13,639 bases of DNA from Dunaliella salina (taxonomy: Eukaryota > Chlorophyta > Chlorophyceae > Chlamydomonadales > Dunaliellaceae). The notes under the pieces were generated by a model, which was not told where the DNA came from, did not search any database, and saw nothing but the letters and a program-made list of their open reading frames with translations. The translations under genes and the position numbers were made by a program. Location of the stretch: NCBI GenBank assembly GCA_002284615.2, contig MU069625.1, forward strand, positions 200,355 through 213,993. The letters run 5' to 3'. Below are positions 6,662-13,639 of this stretch, piece by piece. How positions within the stretch are numbered: the stretch's first letter is position 1; each line of letters begins with the position of its first letter.

Positions 6662-7930
6662 ATAAGAAAAGGAAAACTACGTAGCACGTTGGCTCAAAAA
6701 AAGAGCCGTGAGCCCCCTTCACCACAAGGTATGAAAAAGGGAAAGCTAACGTGGATCTGGAGGGTTACTAGAAGCACTTGGCTCTAGAACCTGGTTGTGG
6801 GAAGTATTCTTGTTTTCAATAGCGCAGCGCGTGGAAACTAGTTTGTGGGCATATTGAACAGAATGGACATGAAGTTGTTGAGCAAGCTTAGTGGGAAAAA
6901 AAGCTTAGTGGCACTCTGGTGATCCAGTCCTAGTTGTTTGAATTGCTTCAGGGTGTAATCAGTATAGATAGTTCCTCCAACACCCAGGAGAATATGGAAA
7001 ATCGTTTTAGTGCTCTTAAGTTTGCGAAGGTCTGCATGCTGCTGCTTTACCGCGTTGAACTGATGCTCTGGCCTTGTTTCTTCACAGAACTTGATTTCTA
7101 TTAGGTGCACATGACGTTCATTTGCATAAAGTTCATGGGGTTGCCACATGCGGCTAGTTCTGTGGTCCTCCGCGGGGAGCTGCACAAAGCGTGATGGGAA
7201 TGGGTAGGAGAAACACCGTTTGAAGTATGATTGGCATTAAAAGGGGTGACCAGAACAGCATCTGGTCGACAGGAGTTGAGTCTTTTCCTCTCTGGAAGGT
7301 TACAAGGGAAGAAGTGAGCAGGTACAGTTCTGTTTGAGGCATGTGTAGGGACCTGGAGGTTGTGTTGACCAAGCTTAAAATCGCTCCCTATGTCTGAGTA
7401 TACTAGGCCTGCCCTTACAGGGCATTTGCTGAGGGCCTTTTATGTAATCATTCTGCCTCCAATGTTATGGCATTCAGTTTTCATGTTAGAGATGATATGG
7501 TTTTGGCAGCCTGAGAGCGTTTGCAGTGCGCTGTCCAAATGATGGCAGCCTGGGAGGGGGCAAGATGGATCAGTTGACCTTTTCAAACGTACTGCATGTT
7601 TTTGGTTGTAGAGGGTGCCTGTGCGGCACTGCAGGATGGTACGCTTCATGGGTTTAGAAATGTTGGACATATTTCTGAAGGCATTGCTGATTTTTTATCT
7701 ACTTGCGGTAGTAAGTTTTGATAGTAAGAGCAGTGACCTGTATTGGGATTGGCATATCCAAGCTTGTGTTTAGAATGCATGCGGGATTGAAAGCATCTCT
7801 TTTTTTTTGTTACGTGTGCCCAAGGACATGGCGATGTCCCTAGAGGGCCTCTGCTAGAGGAAGGGAAAGCTTCTGAACAAAGAGAACGAGCGGCAGGCGC
7901 AAGTCCAAAGGGAGAGAGAGAAGGAGGGGC
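6662..7930 (-). pseudogene. frameshifted RLE-type retroelement copy: Cys knuckle plus PD-(D/E)XK-like region
   Basis: Reading the minus strand from about 7800: KLGYANPNTGHCSYYQNLLP, a frame break at about 7660, then RTGTLYNQKHAVRLKRS and CPLPGCHHLDSALQTLSGC (Cys knuckle, 7500-7600). Next come LGQHNLQVPTHASNRTVP and RKRLNSCRPDAVLVTPFNA (Pro-Asp, about 7260), and another frame break near 7150. Then follow HELYANERHVHLIEIKFC (E-x-K, about 7095), LLGVGGTIYTDYTLKQF, and a third break at a poly-A/T run near 6895. Last are LHVHSVQYAHKL, the GASSNPPDP-type end and a tail at 6662-6750. The order matches the plus-strand copy at 6073-6591 and extends it upstream. At least three frameshifts make it dead. 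Confidence 0.65.
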
Positions 7931-7994
7931 GCGCACTAGACACGCACGCACCTACACACCAAGGCAGGAAAAAGCAGAGACACAGACCACTGCC
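7931..7994. other. short spacer between two unrelated retroelement fragments
   Basis: A purine-rich and CA-rich spacer separates the RLE-type copy from the RNase H-containing family. No target site duplication was found at either edge. Confidence 0.4.
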
Positions 7995-8760
7995 CTAAGA
8001 CGCGAGCCTCAAGACCAAGTTTGAGTTCTGGTCCGAAGCAATGAAAGGATGGTCCTGACGGAGAGCGTTGGCCAAGGGGGACTGCCCCCCTTGGCATGCT
8101 ATAAAATCTTTCAAACCCTCACCCAAGAAGACTCGAGCTTGCTCCTTAAGGTCCTGTGAGAGGTCATACCAAAGCTTCTGCACCGAGTTCAAAGAGCACA
8201 GACAAACCCGCTCGTTCATGTTAGGGCAAGGAGGCACAAGCAACCACTCATGCTTGGGGAGCACAAAAGTGCCAGAAGGCAGGTTCTCAACCAGGACATC
8301 CACTACTGCTTGGGCACGGGGACATGTCCAAAAGACATGCTCTTTCTGCTGAAAGGCATGCACTCCACAGCCGGCATCTCGAAGATTGGGGAGATAGGTG
8401 AGCTTGTGGGTGGGTGGTGGACCCGTACATGTGCCTGCAGCGTGCACTCTTTCTTCCTTGGCTAACCAGAATGCTTTTGGAAAACATTTGTAAATGGATT
8501 TCCACCAGGACCTGCACCAGGGATCTTGGTGTCTTCCACACAGTTCTGGGCTTGCTTTGCCTGATGCTTTGCAATGGCATCTGCACATTTATTTCCAGCG
8601 ATACCAGCATGGTACTGCACTTTTTAATTCGAATTTTTGTATGGAAGTCTATAATGAGAGTTGAAATCATTTGAAGGACGTCTCCTTGGACATGCCTCAG
8701 ATGTCTTTCAGGACAGAGAAGCTGTTTTACCGCTCTTTTTGAGCAAATGTGTCTCCTCTT
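7995..8760 (-). pseudogene. retroelement RNase H end and C-terminal Cys/His region, frameshifted
   Basis: On the minus strand, one frame upstream of about 8615 reads LRHVQGDVLQMISTLIIDFH. After a frame shift comes VQYHAGIAGNKCADAIAKHQ (about 8560-8615), which matches the last RNase H motif (H-AGIxGN-x2-AD), although the usual Glu after GN is Lys here. This frame stops at about 8467. The neighbouring frame continues AFWLAKEERVHAAGTCTGPP, then CGVHAFQQKEHVFWTCPRAQ (H-x4-C of a Cys/His finger, about 8315-8360), to a TAG at 7995-7997. The C-terminal 197-residue frame is otherwise open. This is a different family from the two others in the window: RNase H precedes the finger, and no PD/E-x-K region follows. 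Confidence 0.65.
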
Positions 8761-9195
8761 CCTTAATATAGGAGGAGTTTCTCTGCCTACATAGTTTTTC
8801 TTTTCTTTTTTTCTTCTCAGGTTATTAATACTCATACGCCTTGCAAACAAGGCGTGTAAGACGTGCAACAAGATGGATGAAACTGATTTTTCTCTCAGGT
8901 ACAGCTCCGTGAACCTATCCTTCCTTTCCCTCCTAACACAACTTTGCCCACAATGACCAGCCAAACCACCGATCGCCCATATATTTTTTGCATTGATGTC
9001 TGCAAGACTCTTGCGACACTTCTGAGGACAAATTTGATAATATTAGGCGGAGGTTTGCTTCGATCCTTTCTGGTCCCCTCCTCCCACTCCTCACCCACCT
9101 GCCTGCACCTCAACATGTGCAGTCATTCCACATGCCCGGTTACATAAACCAGAATAACATTAGTCTTTATTCTTGTTTCCATGAACTCCTTCCCT
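8761..9195. other. no gene recognised
   Basis: There is a pyrimidine-rich run ending TTCTTCTCAG at about 8800-8820 that resembles a plus-strand splice acceptor. No coding-like exon follows, and the downstream frame has stops. The remainder to 9195 has no recognisable domain. Confidence 0.4.
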
Positions 9196-9254
9196 ATGAA
9201 CAGGCTAGTAATCAATCGCTTTGATCGGAGTCCTTTTCCTTGCCAACTTCATGG
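9196..9254. repeat. dispersed repeat, copy 2 of 2 (with 4387)
   Basis: This copy shares ATGAACAGGCTAG, a small hairpin, CCTTTT.CTT and TTCATGG with 4387-4443. In the hairpin the inner G-C pair of the first copy is A-T here, one compensatory change, while another position is mismatched. Confidence 0.65.
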
Positions 9255-9300
9255 CCAAAGGCTTAAATCTCATTGCAACCCTGTGACCTCAGCACCTTCG

Positions 9301-9345
9301 CACACACACACACACTGCTCAGCACCCTTGCACACACACTGTGCC
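9301..9345. repeat. short (CA)n tracts in a duplicated CAGCACC block
   Basis: TCAGCACC-TT-GCACACACAC occurs twice in tandem, at about 9290 and 9328, with different CA lengths. Confidence 0.7.
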
Positions 9346-9369
9346 GATTCTTAGAAACTTATCAAACTA

Positions 9370-9420
9370 GGTTGCGCTGCTGTGGGGAATGATCAGTCAG
9401 ATACATGGCAGGAATGTATT
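9370..9420. repeat. dispersed repeat, copy 2 of 2 (with 1051)
   Basis: The 29-base block at 9370-9398 is identical to 1051-1079, then similarity decays over about 25 bp. Perfect identity of the core beside decayed flanks suggests either recent movement or conserved function of the core. Confidence 0.75.
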
Positions 9421-10156
9421 GGTGAGAACAGGAGCCTCCAGGAAGCGAAACTTTGGAACACAGATGTCAATCCAATGAAGAATTATACATTCGGAATCCT
9501 AGGATCAAGGGCTATTGATTGGTATATGTATGGGTCCGATCGGAGAAGGTCGTTGGGGGTGGGTGGTTAGGGGGGGTCTAGACTTTTTGGGACACCCCCT
9601 CCAGAAATTTTCTGGGCCACTTCTACAGAATTGTCAAGGCAACATTGGATTCCTGAGCTCAAGAACTGTCTATTGTTGGCACCCTCTTTGGGTGAATTGA
9701 GTAAAAGGGGGGGCCTGCGTGCATGGCTGGGAGTCAGTGCCATGCGCGCTAGGGTGTGGGCGGCAGGGGGAGTAGAGGCGAACATGCGGCAAACCATTTC
9801 AAACTTCCAGGACAGTGATAATGTATGTGGATGTGATTGTGCATGGTGAAGTCAGGAGGGCAGTTAATGGACATGCAAGCCAGTTGTGGGTGCCTGGATG
9901 GGCAGGTATGCATGGGCGTCCGCTGCTCAGTTTTTGTCCCATAACTCTGCTGCAACTCACTTTTTCAGCACGGTGAGTATGCAGATGGATAGTTATTTCA
10001 AAAAGGAGCAGATTGATACCCATTTTGTCAACGTAGGATTACTGCATGGGGGGTTTTGGGGTGGGTGGGTGGGTCAGGGGGTTCCCACCCAGTCTTTCGA
10101 CGTGGTGTACACTACTTTTTGTTTTATGCTCCTGCATATCCCTTAAAGAAAATCCA
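9421..10156. other. no gene recognised; G-rich segments
   Basis: No coding-like frame or RNA gene was found. Two G-rich clusters (9555-9577 and 10048-10081) could form quadruplexes. GACTTTTTGGGACACCCCC at about 9583-9602 resembles, in reverse complement, the GGGGTGCCAAAAAGTC part of the 5341 repeat, so a small inverted fragment of that repeat may lie here. Confidence 0.4.
10048..10081 (+). other. potential G-quadruplex
   Basis: GGGGTGGGTGGGTGGG lies inside a longer G-rich stretch of at least five G-tracts of three or more with short loops. This fits the canonical four-tract quadruplex pattern on the plus strand. Confidence 0.7.
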
Positions 10157-10338
10157 CAAAATCCAGCACCAGGGGTGCCAAAAAGGTCAATTTTTGACCT
10201 CCTCTTCTCCTATTTTTGAATATGCAGGATGTTGACATTGTGTATGGCGGTTACAAATACAAAAAGAATTGGGAGTGATTATTGGCTCCGACAAGCCCTG
10301 GAAAATTTGGGAGAGGCTGCAACAATGGTAACCCCCCC
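10157..10338. repeat. ~185-bp dispersed repeat, copy 2 of 2 (with 5341)
   Basis: The block order is the same as at 5341-5524, with a better palindromic core here: AGGTCAA-tt-TTGACCT (about 10183-10200). It directly abuts retroelement-derived sequence at 10339, which breaks off just after the nuclease E-x-K motif. Confidence 0.7.
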
Positions 10339-10520
10339 TGAAGGAGTTGGTGTTGGGGCATAATTTTAATTCAACAAGGTGGATGTTCCTGTCACGATCA
10401 GGGATCTGAGAGGGATCATAGTGGACAGGTCGGCCTGGTATAGAACGCACAAAGAGAGCATCCAAGCGGTTTTGGTGGCGGGCTGAGGAGCCAGTGCCAT
10501 TAGGGAACACCTAATCAGGG
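10339..10520 (-). pseudogene. retroelement nuclease-region fragment (RLDA ... VELK)
   Basis: The minus strand reads SARHQNRLDALFVRS (Leu-Asp in place of Pro-Asp), then QIPDRDRNIHLVELKLCPNT, with E-x-K at about 10360-10370. This is the same motif pair as the copies at 6073 and 6662, but it is clearly more diverged. It comes either from a sister family or from the family that carries the 185-bp repeat. Coding similarity ends abruptly at about 10340, where that repeat begins. Confidence 0.55.
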
Positions 10521-10754
10521 ATTGCAAAGTGTTATCTTTACAGGGACTCCCCCTGCTCCTGGAGTCTCTCATTACTGCAGCCATCCATGCCAATAAGGGA
10601 TGATCCTTGCCGGCCTTTACTGAGGGCATTAACACGGACTTTTTTTTTTTTTTTAGCCTCCTGGTGAGAAGATAAAGTTCTCGAATGGTAAAACTATAAA
10701 CCAGCCCTGGCAGGTTCCAACAAGCATGGCCCAACAACCATGCACGGTTAGTCT
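10521..10754. other. no gene recognised; T15 tract
   Basis: A T-run at 10640-10654 is followed by AGCC. On the minus strand it would be an A-run, possibly an old poly-A tail, but no element boundary or duplication was found. A 147-residue minus frame over 10366-10809 is mostly noise around the nuclease fragment. Confidence 0.4.
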
Positions 10755-11160
10755 GATGTTGATCTTGGTATCGAATCATACACAAAGACAAAGCGATTCC
10801 CCATATCACAGGCTGAAAGGCTGATAGTCCGATTAGGACGGGTCAGTCAACCTGTTTGTGTCCTGATTTCATAATTTTAGTGCTACATTTGTCACAAAGC
10901 AGTTCCGCACCTTCTAACCTGAAATCATTATGGTCCAACTTGTCAGAACCCCTTTGTGTCGACTCTGTGCTGAGACATAACAATTGTCAGGCATCTTCTA
11001 TCTGGTTACAAGCGTTAAAGTGATATAAACATCCTTTACCTATTTGGTAACAAGAACGTCCGCTGGTTTGTTGTCCTACATGCAGAAGTCATGCATGTCA
11101 CAGAGACGGTCACTACATCATCGATGGTAATCGTTTGTTCCAGTGCACAGGTGCACCTTC
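10755..11160. repeat. second locus of the ~95-bp unit repeat family and its hairpin module
   Basis: Two units can be read: about 10755-10850 (CTTGGTATCGAATCA, ACAAAGCGATTCC, CTGAAAGGCTGATAGTCC) and 10862-10945 (CTGATTTCATAAT, TTGTCACAAAGCAG, AACCTGAAATCATTATGGTCC). The downstream module (11052-11145) follows with AAGAACGTCCGCTG and a weaker hairpin CGAT-ggta-ATCG at 11122-11133. The unit-then-module order is the same as at 3341-3620, so this is a composite repeat family. Confidence 0.6.
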
Positions 11161-12007
11161 ATAGTCATGTTGAGTTTTGGGAAGGGTGAGGACAGAGGGG
11201 GTCAGAAATTCTTCCTGCAACAGCGCCCCCCCCCCCTACCTCCCTCCCCGACAAATTAAGAAAATCTGGTCGCAGGTCTTCCGAAGAAAAGTCCTTTCTT
11301 CATCTTGGGTGCCATGCGCGCTGAGAATTTCTTGAAATCAATTTCAAGTGAACTTCAAGAGAAAGCTCTATGAAAGCCCTAGCACACATTTGTAGCCCCA
11401 CACAGGCTGTGGCAAGGGTGAGATATGGCCCAACTTGCTGCTTTGAATACATGTGGTGCTTTAGAAACGAGCATTGAAGTATACCTGGACAAATCAGGTA
11501 CTCATGCTGATGTGTGCATGATGGCAGTGTTTCTGGAAACTACCAATTAGCCCAGGAGCACCCTTCCCCTCAGGCATTGGAATTTTCTCGAATTCAAATT
11601 TTAGAATTTGGAACTAGTCCTCCAATTTTTGCTCTCATGAACGAACACAAAAAACGTGCATGTTCACTAAAAGGCTTTCCGTCGCGCTACCATGAGGTAA
11701 CCCTGCTGCAGTTTCTTCGCCCCCAAGCACATGAAATGCGTCATTTAACAGCATGTGTTGCATTGAAAACCAGGAGGAAATCCATTCAAGGACGTGCAGT
11801 TCCGAATTGTACACCAAATCATGCAAATCTCAACGGAGGTCTCACCAAGAAGATCCCAAGAACGAAAACACAGATATCACGCCATGGTAACTCTACCCCC
11901 CAGCAGCCAAGGCTCATGTGCCCCCCTAAGTTATTCAGCATAAATAGTAAAGCTTTCATCTACTAATCTTATTGGCATATGAATGAATTCAAGCTCTTCA
12001 GGAAACA
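11161..12007. other. no gene recognised; C-run and small palindromes
   Basis: A C-tract lies at about 11225-11236. CTTGAAAT-ca-ATTTCAAG (11331-11348) is a perfect palindrome. A 150-residue plus frame (11514-11966) has no recognisable domain and no splice or UTR support. I leave the stretch unassigned. Confidence 0.4.
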
Positions 12008-12096
12008 AGGTAATTACATGGCACAATCAAGCCTTCCCAACCGCTTTAGTGTTCAACCCAGAGGTAATTACATGGCACAACCAAGTCTTCCCAACC
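12008..12096. repeat. 35-bp direct duplication, period 54, carrying UGUAA on the minus strand
   Basis: AGGTAATTACATGGCACAA starts both copies (12008 and 12062); they continue to CTTCCCAACC with two mismatches in 35 bases. On the minus strand each copy contains TGTAATTACC. The TGTAA at 12068-12072 is the first such signal after the stop codon of the gene at 12799, and the copy at 12014-12018 is a duplicate. This gives two candidate polyadenylation signals 54 nt apart. Confidence 0.55.
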
Positions 12097-12798
12097 CATC
12101 GCTCAAAGCACACGCGCCTGTTGCTGCTTCCTTATGTTTTGGGGCTGACTGGCCCCTGTTTTTGCTAACAACACAGCAAGCAGGCATTGACGCATAACCT
12201 TTGTCCAGCTCACCAGTCGCTGTCTACTTCTTGCTGCAAATGCGGAGGCAAATGTGCCAGCAAGTCATCTACAAGCCAACATGGTGCCAAAAGCCCTGTC
12301 CAGCTGTCGCGGCGCCGGAGCATTTCTAATTTCACACGCACTCACCCTTCCGCAACGCAGAGGGTCCCTAGAACCTACTACATGGCAGCTGTCCACATCC
12401 ACACACATTCCAAGATTCCAAGCCGGGCTGAGTCCAAGCTACAACAACCACTCATCCACACCTCTCGAAACAGACCTGCGAGTTCCAACGCCTTATCTTC
12501 TCTGAATCTCATGAGGCCTTGCAGCAGGCCCTCTGGACCAAAATCAGCTACACACAAGGGTCTGCCAGGGACCAGAGCCACCAGGGTCTCCAAGGAAAGC
12601 TTGCACACTCTCAACAAGGTCATGCAAGCACTCCACCGGACAAAGTCATACACTCCTGCGATTATGCACCCATTGTCCCGCGCTCCACCCCACCAAAGGT
12701 CATTCAAATGCGAGCACTCCACACTAGCCATGTCACTTTTCAGCCATGCCGAGCTGAAGTGCCCAAGCAAGGCGGGGCACACCACCCGTGCCGGCTCC
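12073..12798 (-). other. inferred 3' UTR of the 12799-13367 gene
   Basis: This is moderately GC-rich DNA between the TGA at 12799-12801 and the first minus-strand UGUAA (12068-12072), about 725 nt, a plausible UTR length for a green alga. Long frames overlap it on both strands (minus 12378-13061, plus 12187-12804). Neither has a recognisable domain, and the minus frame runs through the coding exon in the wrong phase. Confidence 0.45.
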
Positions 12799-13367
12799 TC
12801 ATGAGCCGTGTGCTGAGGTGCCATGCGCCGCAATATCCTCTGCATACAAGTCTCGCCTGCCCCTATTGTGGTCGCCCACGCTGCTGCTTTGGCTGTGTGC
12901 ACTGCCAACCCCACGGCTGCCACTGCTGCTGCTGTCATGGCCTGGTAGCTGGGCCGGCATGGGTGGCGGAACGGGCCCTTGGCTTTCTCCTGGAGGCTGT
13001 TGACCCTGTGGCGTTGCTGCACTGGGTGGTGATGACTGCCGGATGGCCCAGGGTTCCCCATACTTGGCGGGGACGCTGGGCTGTGAGGGGGTAGGATAGG
13101 AAAGGGCAGGGTTACTCAGCTGTTCCTGCCTACAAGGGCAGCTTAGATGAAGCAAAGAAAGGGTAGGGTTACACTGTTGTTCTGCACAAGGGCAACTTGG
13201 CTGAAGTAAAGAAAGTGCCTGTAACCAAATCGTGACGAACCTGTGAGGGGATGAAGCTCTGGCTGATCTGGGCGGAGTCCTTGGCGGCGCTCTCGGCCAT
13301 GCGCGTTGCGATCTCGATGGCCTTGGCCATCTCGCGCACGCCCTTGGTGTCCCAGTGGATGTGGAAC
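12799..13367 (-). CDS. last two exons of an unrecognised host protein (partial)
   Basis: The minus-strand exon at 13241-13367 (127 nt) follows acceptor CCAACCCCAG and ends CCCCTCACAG|GTTCG. Its first base completes a split codon, then 42 codons read FHIHWDTKGVREMAKAIEIA, a charged Ala-rich helix (TRMAESAAKDSAQ) and QSFIPSQ. The final exon, 13080-12799 (282 nt), joins in phase 0 with PSVPAKYGEPWAIRQ. A Pro/Gln/Ser/Gly-rich low-complexity tail and DLYAEDIAAHGTSAHGS follow before TGA at 12799-12801. The GC-rich third-position use and clean splice sites support a real gene. I do not recognise the family; the first part looks folded and helical, the tail disordered. Upstream exons lie outside the window. 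The intron between these exons is described separately and appears to be a recent insertion. Confidence 0.65.
13081..13240 (-). mobile_element. 160-bp introner-like intron derived from a LINE 3' tail, 10-bp TSD
   Basis: CTGTGAGGGG occurs at 13081-13090 and 13241-13250, a perfect 10-bp direct repeat. On the minus strand, the exon ends with the first copy (CCCCTCACAG), the intron begins with GTTCG at the very next base, and the intron ends exactly with the second copy, whose CAG is the acceptor. The body contains GGTTACAGGC (13217-13226), two tandem tail units of about 58 bp each with GCCCTTGT cores, and CCCTTTCCTATCCTAC as polypyrimidine tract. AGCTGCCCTTGTAGGC (13128-13143) is identical to 2186-2201 of the LINE, and the GGTTACA/TGTAACC stem is also shared. 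Removal leaves FIPSQ-PSVPAK in one frame. Confidence 0.75.
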
Positions 13368-13535
13368 CTGGGGTTGGTTAAAAGGCACACAGAGGGAGTG
13401 GGGTGGCGAGGCATGTGCATGTGTGCGTGATCTTGAAGGCCTTGGCCACCTCACGCATGCCCTTGGCGTCCTAGTGGATGTGGAACCTGGGGTTGGTTAA
13501 GAGGCACACAGAGGGAGTGGGGTGGCGAGGTGTGT

Positions 13536-13573
<38 letters not shown>

Positions 13574-13639
13574 TCTCGATGGCCTAGGCCATCTCGCGCA
13601 CGCCCTTGGTGTCCCAGTGGATGTGGAACCTGGGGTTGG
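13310..13639. repeat. threefold tandem duplication of an intron end plus exon 5' part
   Basis: Units begin at 13310, 13429 and 13572 (plus-strand GATCTCGATGG or GATCTTGAAGG); the third is cut by the window end. Each holds the CCAACCCCAG acceptor, about 58 bp of the exon's 5' part and about 50 bp of upstream intron. Only the unit at 13310 continues into the full exon. On the minus strand, unit 2 has TAG where the exon has TGG, and unit 3 has TAG where the exon has AAG. The copies upstream in the transcript are thus decoy acceptors leading to stops. Confidence 0.8.
13531..13571. repeat. (TG)n microsatellite between duplicated exon units
   Basis: A TG run with one A interruption lies at the junction of units 2 and 3. 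The shorter ATGTGCATGTGTGCG at the unit 1/2 junction (about 13412-13427) is probably the same tract before expansion, which accounts for periods of 119 and 143 bp. Confidence 0.85.

Noticed and set aside
8800..8820. plus-strand splice acceptor after a long pyrimidine run
   Set aside because: No coding-like exon follows and no partner donor or gene is visible on the plus strand here.
8287..8964. 225-residue minus-strand frame as a separate gene
   Set aside because: Part of it carries the upstream half of the RNase H region and the rest is the wrong phase of the neighbouring frame. It is a frameshifted piece of the retroelement, not an independent gene.
11514..11966. 150-residue plus-strand open frame
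   Set aside because: No recognisable motif, no convincing exon boundaries or polyadenylation signal at its end. Possibly real, but not supportable.
12187..12804. 205-residue plus-strand open frame
   Set aside because: It is antisense to the inferred 3' UTR, Ser/His/Thr-rich with no recognisable domain and no splice or UTR support.
12378..13061. 227-residue minus-strand open frame
   Set aside because: It overlaps the final exon of the host gene in a different phase. The exon frame has matching splice phase with the preceding exon and a sensible low-complexity tail, so this frame is most likely a GC-rich shadow continuing into the 3' UTR.

Overview
The window looks like a draft nuclear contig from a green alga (Chlorophyta or prasinophyte-grade). 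Four things point there. Spliced exons use GT-AG introns. A chlorophyte-type UGUAA polyadenylation signal follows the stop codons of both host genes. The two host genes have GC-rich coding exons but lie in AT-richer intergenic DNA. Several degraded non-LTR retrotransposon families resemble ones I recall from green-algal genomes, possibly Cymbomonas; that species guess is weak. Gene density is low: two partial host genes sit at the two ends, and most of the middle is mobile-element debris and dispersed repeats.

Layout. Positions 135-905 (+) hold the last two exons of an unrecognised host gene. Its 432-bp last intron carries a long (TG)n tract, is a multiple of three and has no in-frame stop. 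Positions 1203-3620 are a nested structure. An old array of degenerate repeat units was hit by a 623-bp TA-flanked miniature DNA transposon (1467-2089, 24-bp perfect terminal inverted repeats). It was also hit by a 5'-truncated LINE (2155-3329, minus strand, 11-bp target site duplication) whose ORF is still open. Positions 4387-5524 contain dispersed repeats and isolated 3' tails of a second retroelement family. Positions 6073-7930 hold two broken copies of that family arranged tail to tail; each carries a PD-(D/E)XK-like nuclease region. Positions 7995-8760 (minus) carry a third family (RNase H end plus a Cys/His region). Positions 9196-11160 contain more copies of the same dispersed repeats and one further nuclease fragment. 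Positions 12008-13639 (minus) hold the 3' end of a second unrecognised host gene.

The most interesting signal is the last intron of that second gene (13081-13240). It is bounded by a perfect 10-bp direct repeat, one copy in the exon and one forming the acceptor. Its body is a tandem pair of the same 3' tail that ends the LINE at 2155-3329. Splicing would restore the pre-insertion coding sequence exactly. I read this as a LINE tail that inserted into an exon and became an intron, an introner-like birth event whose source family is present about 10 kb away. The same gene also has a threefold duplication of the 5' part of its preceding exon; two of the three copies are disabled by stop codons.

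The two host genes show no functional link. The mobile elements are related to each other by shared tails and nested insertion. No tRNA, rRNA, CRISPR array or bacterial-type operon was seen.
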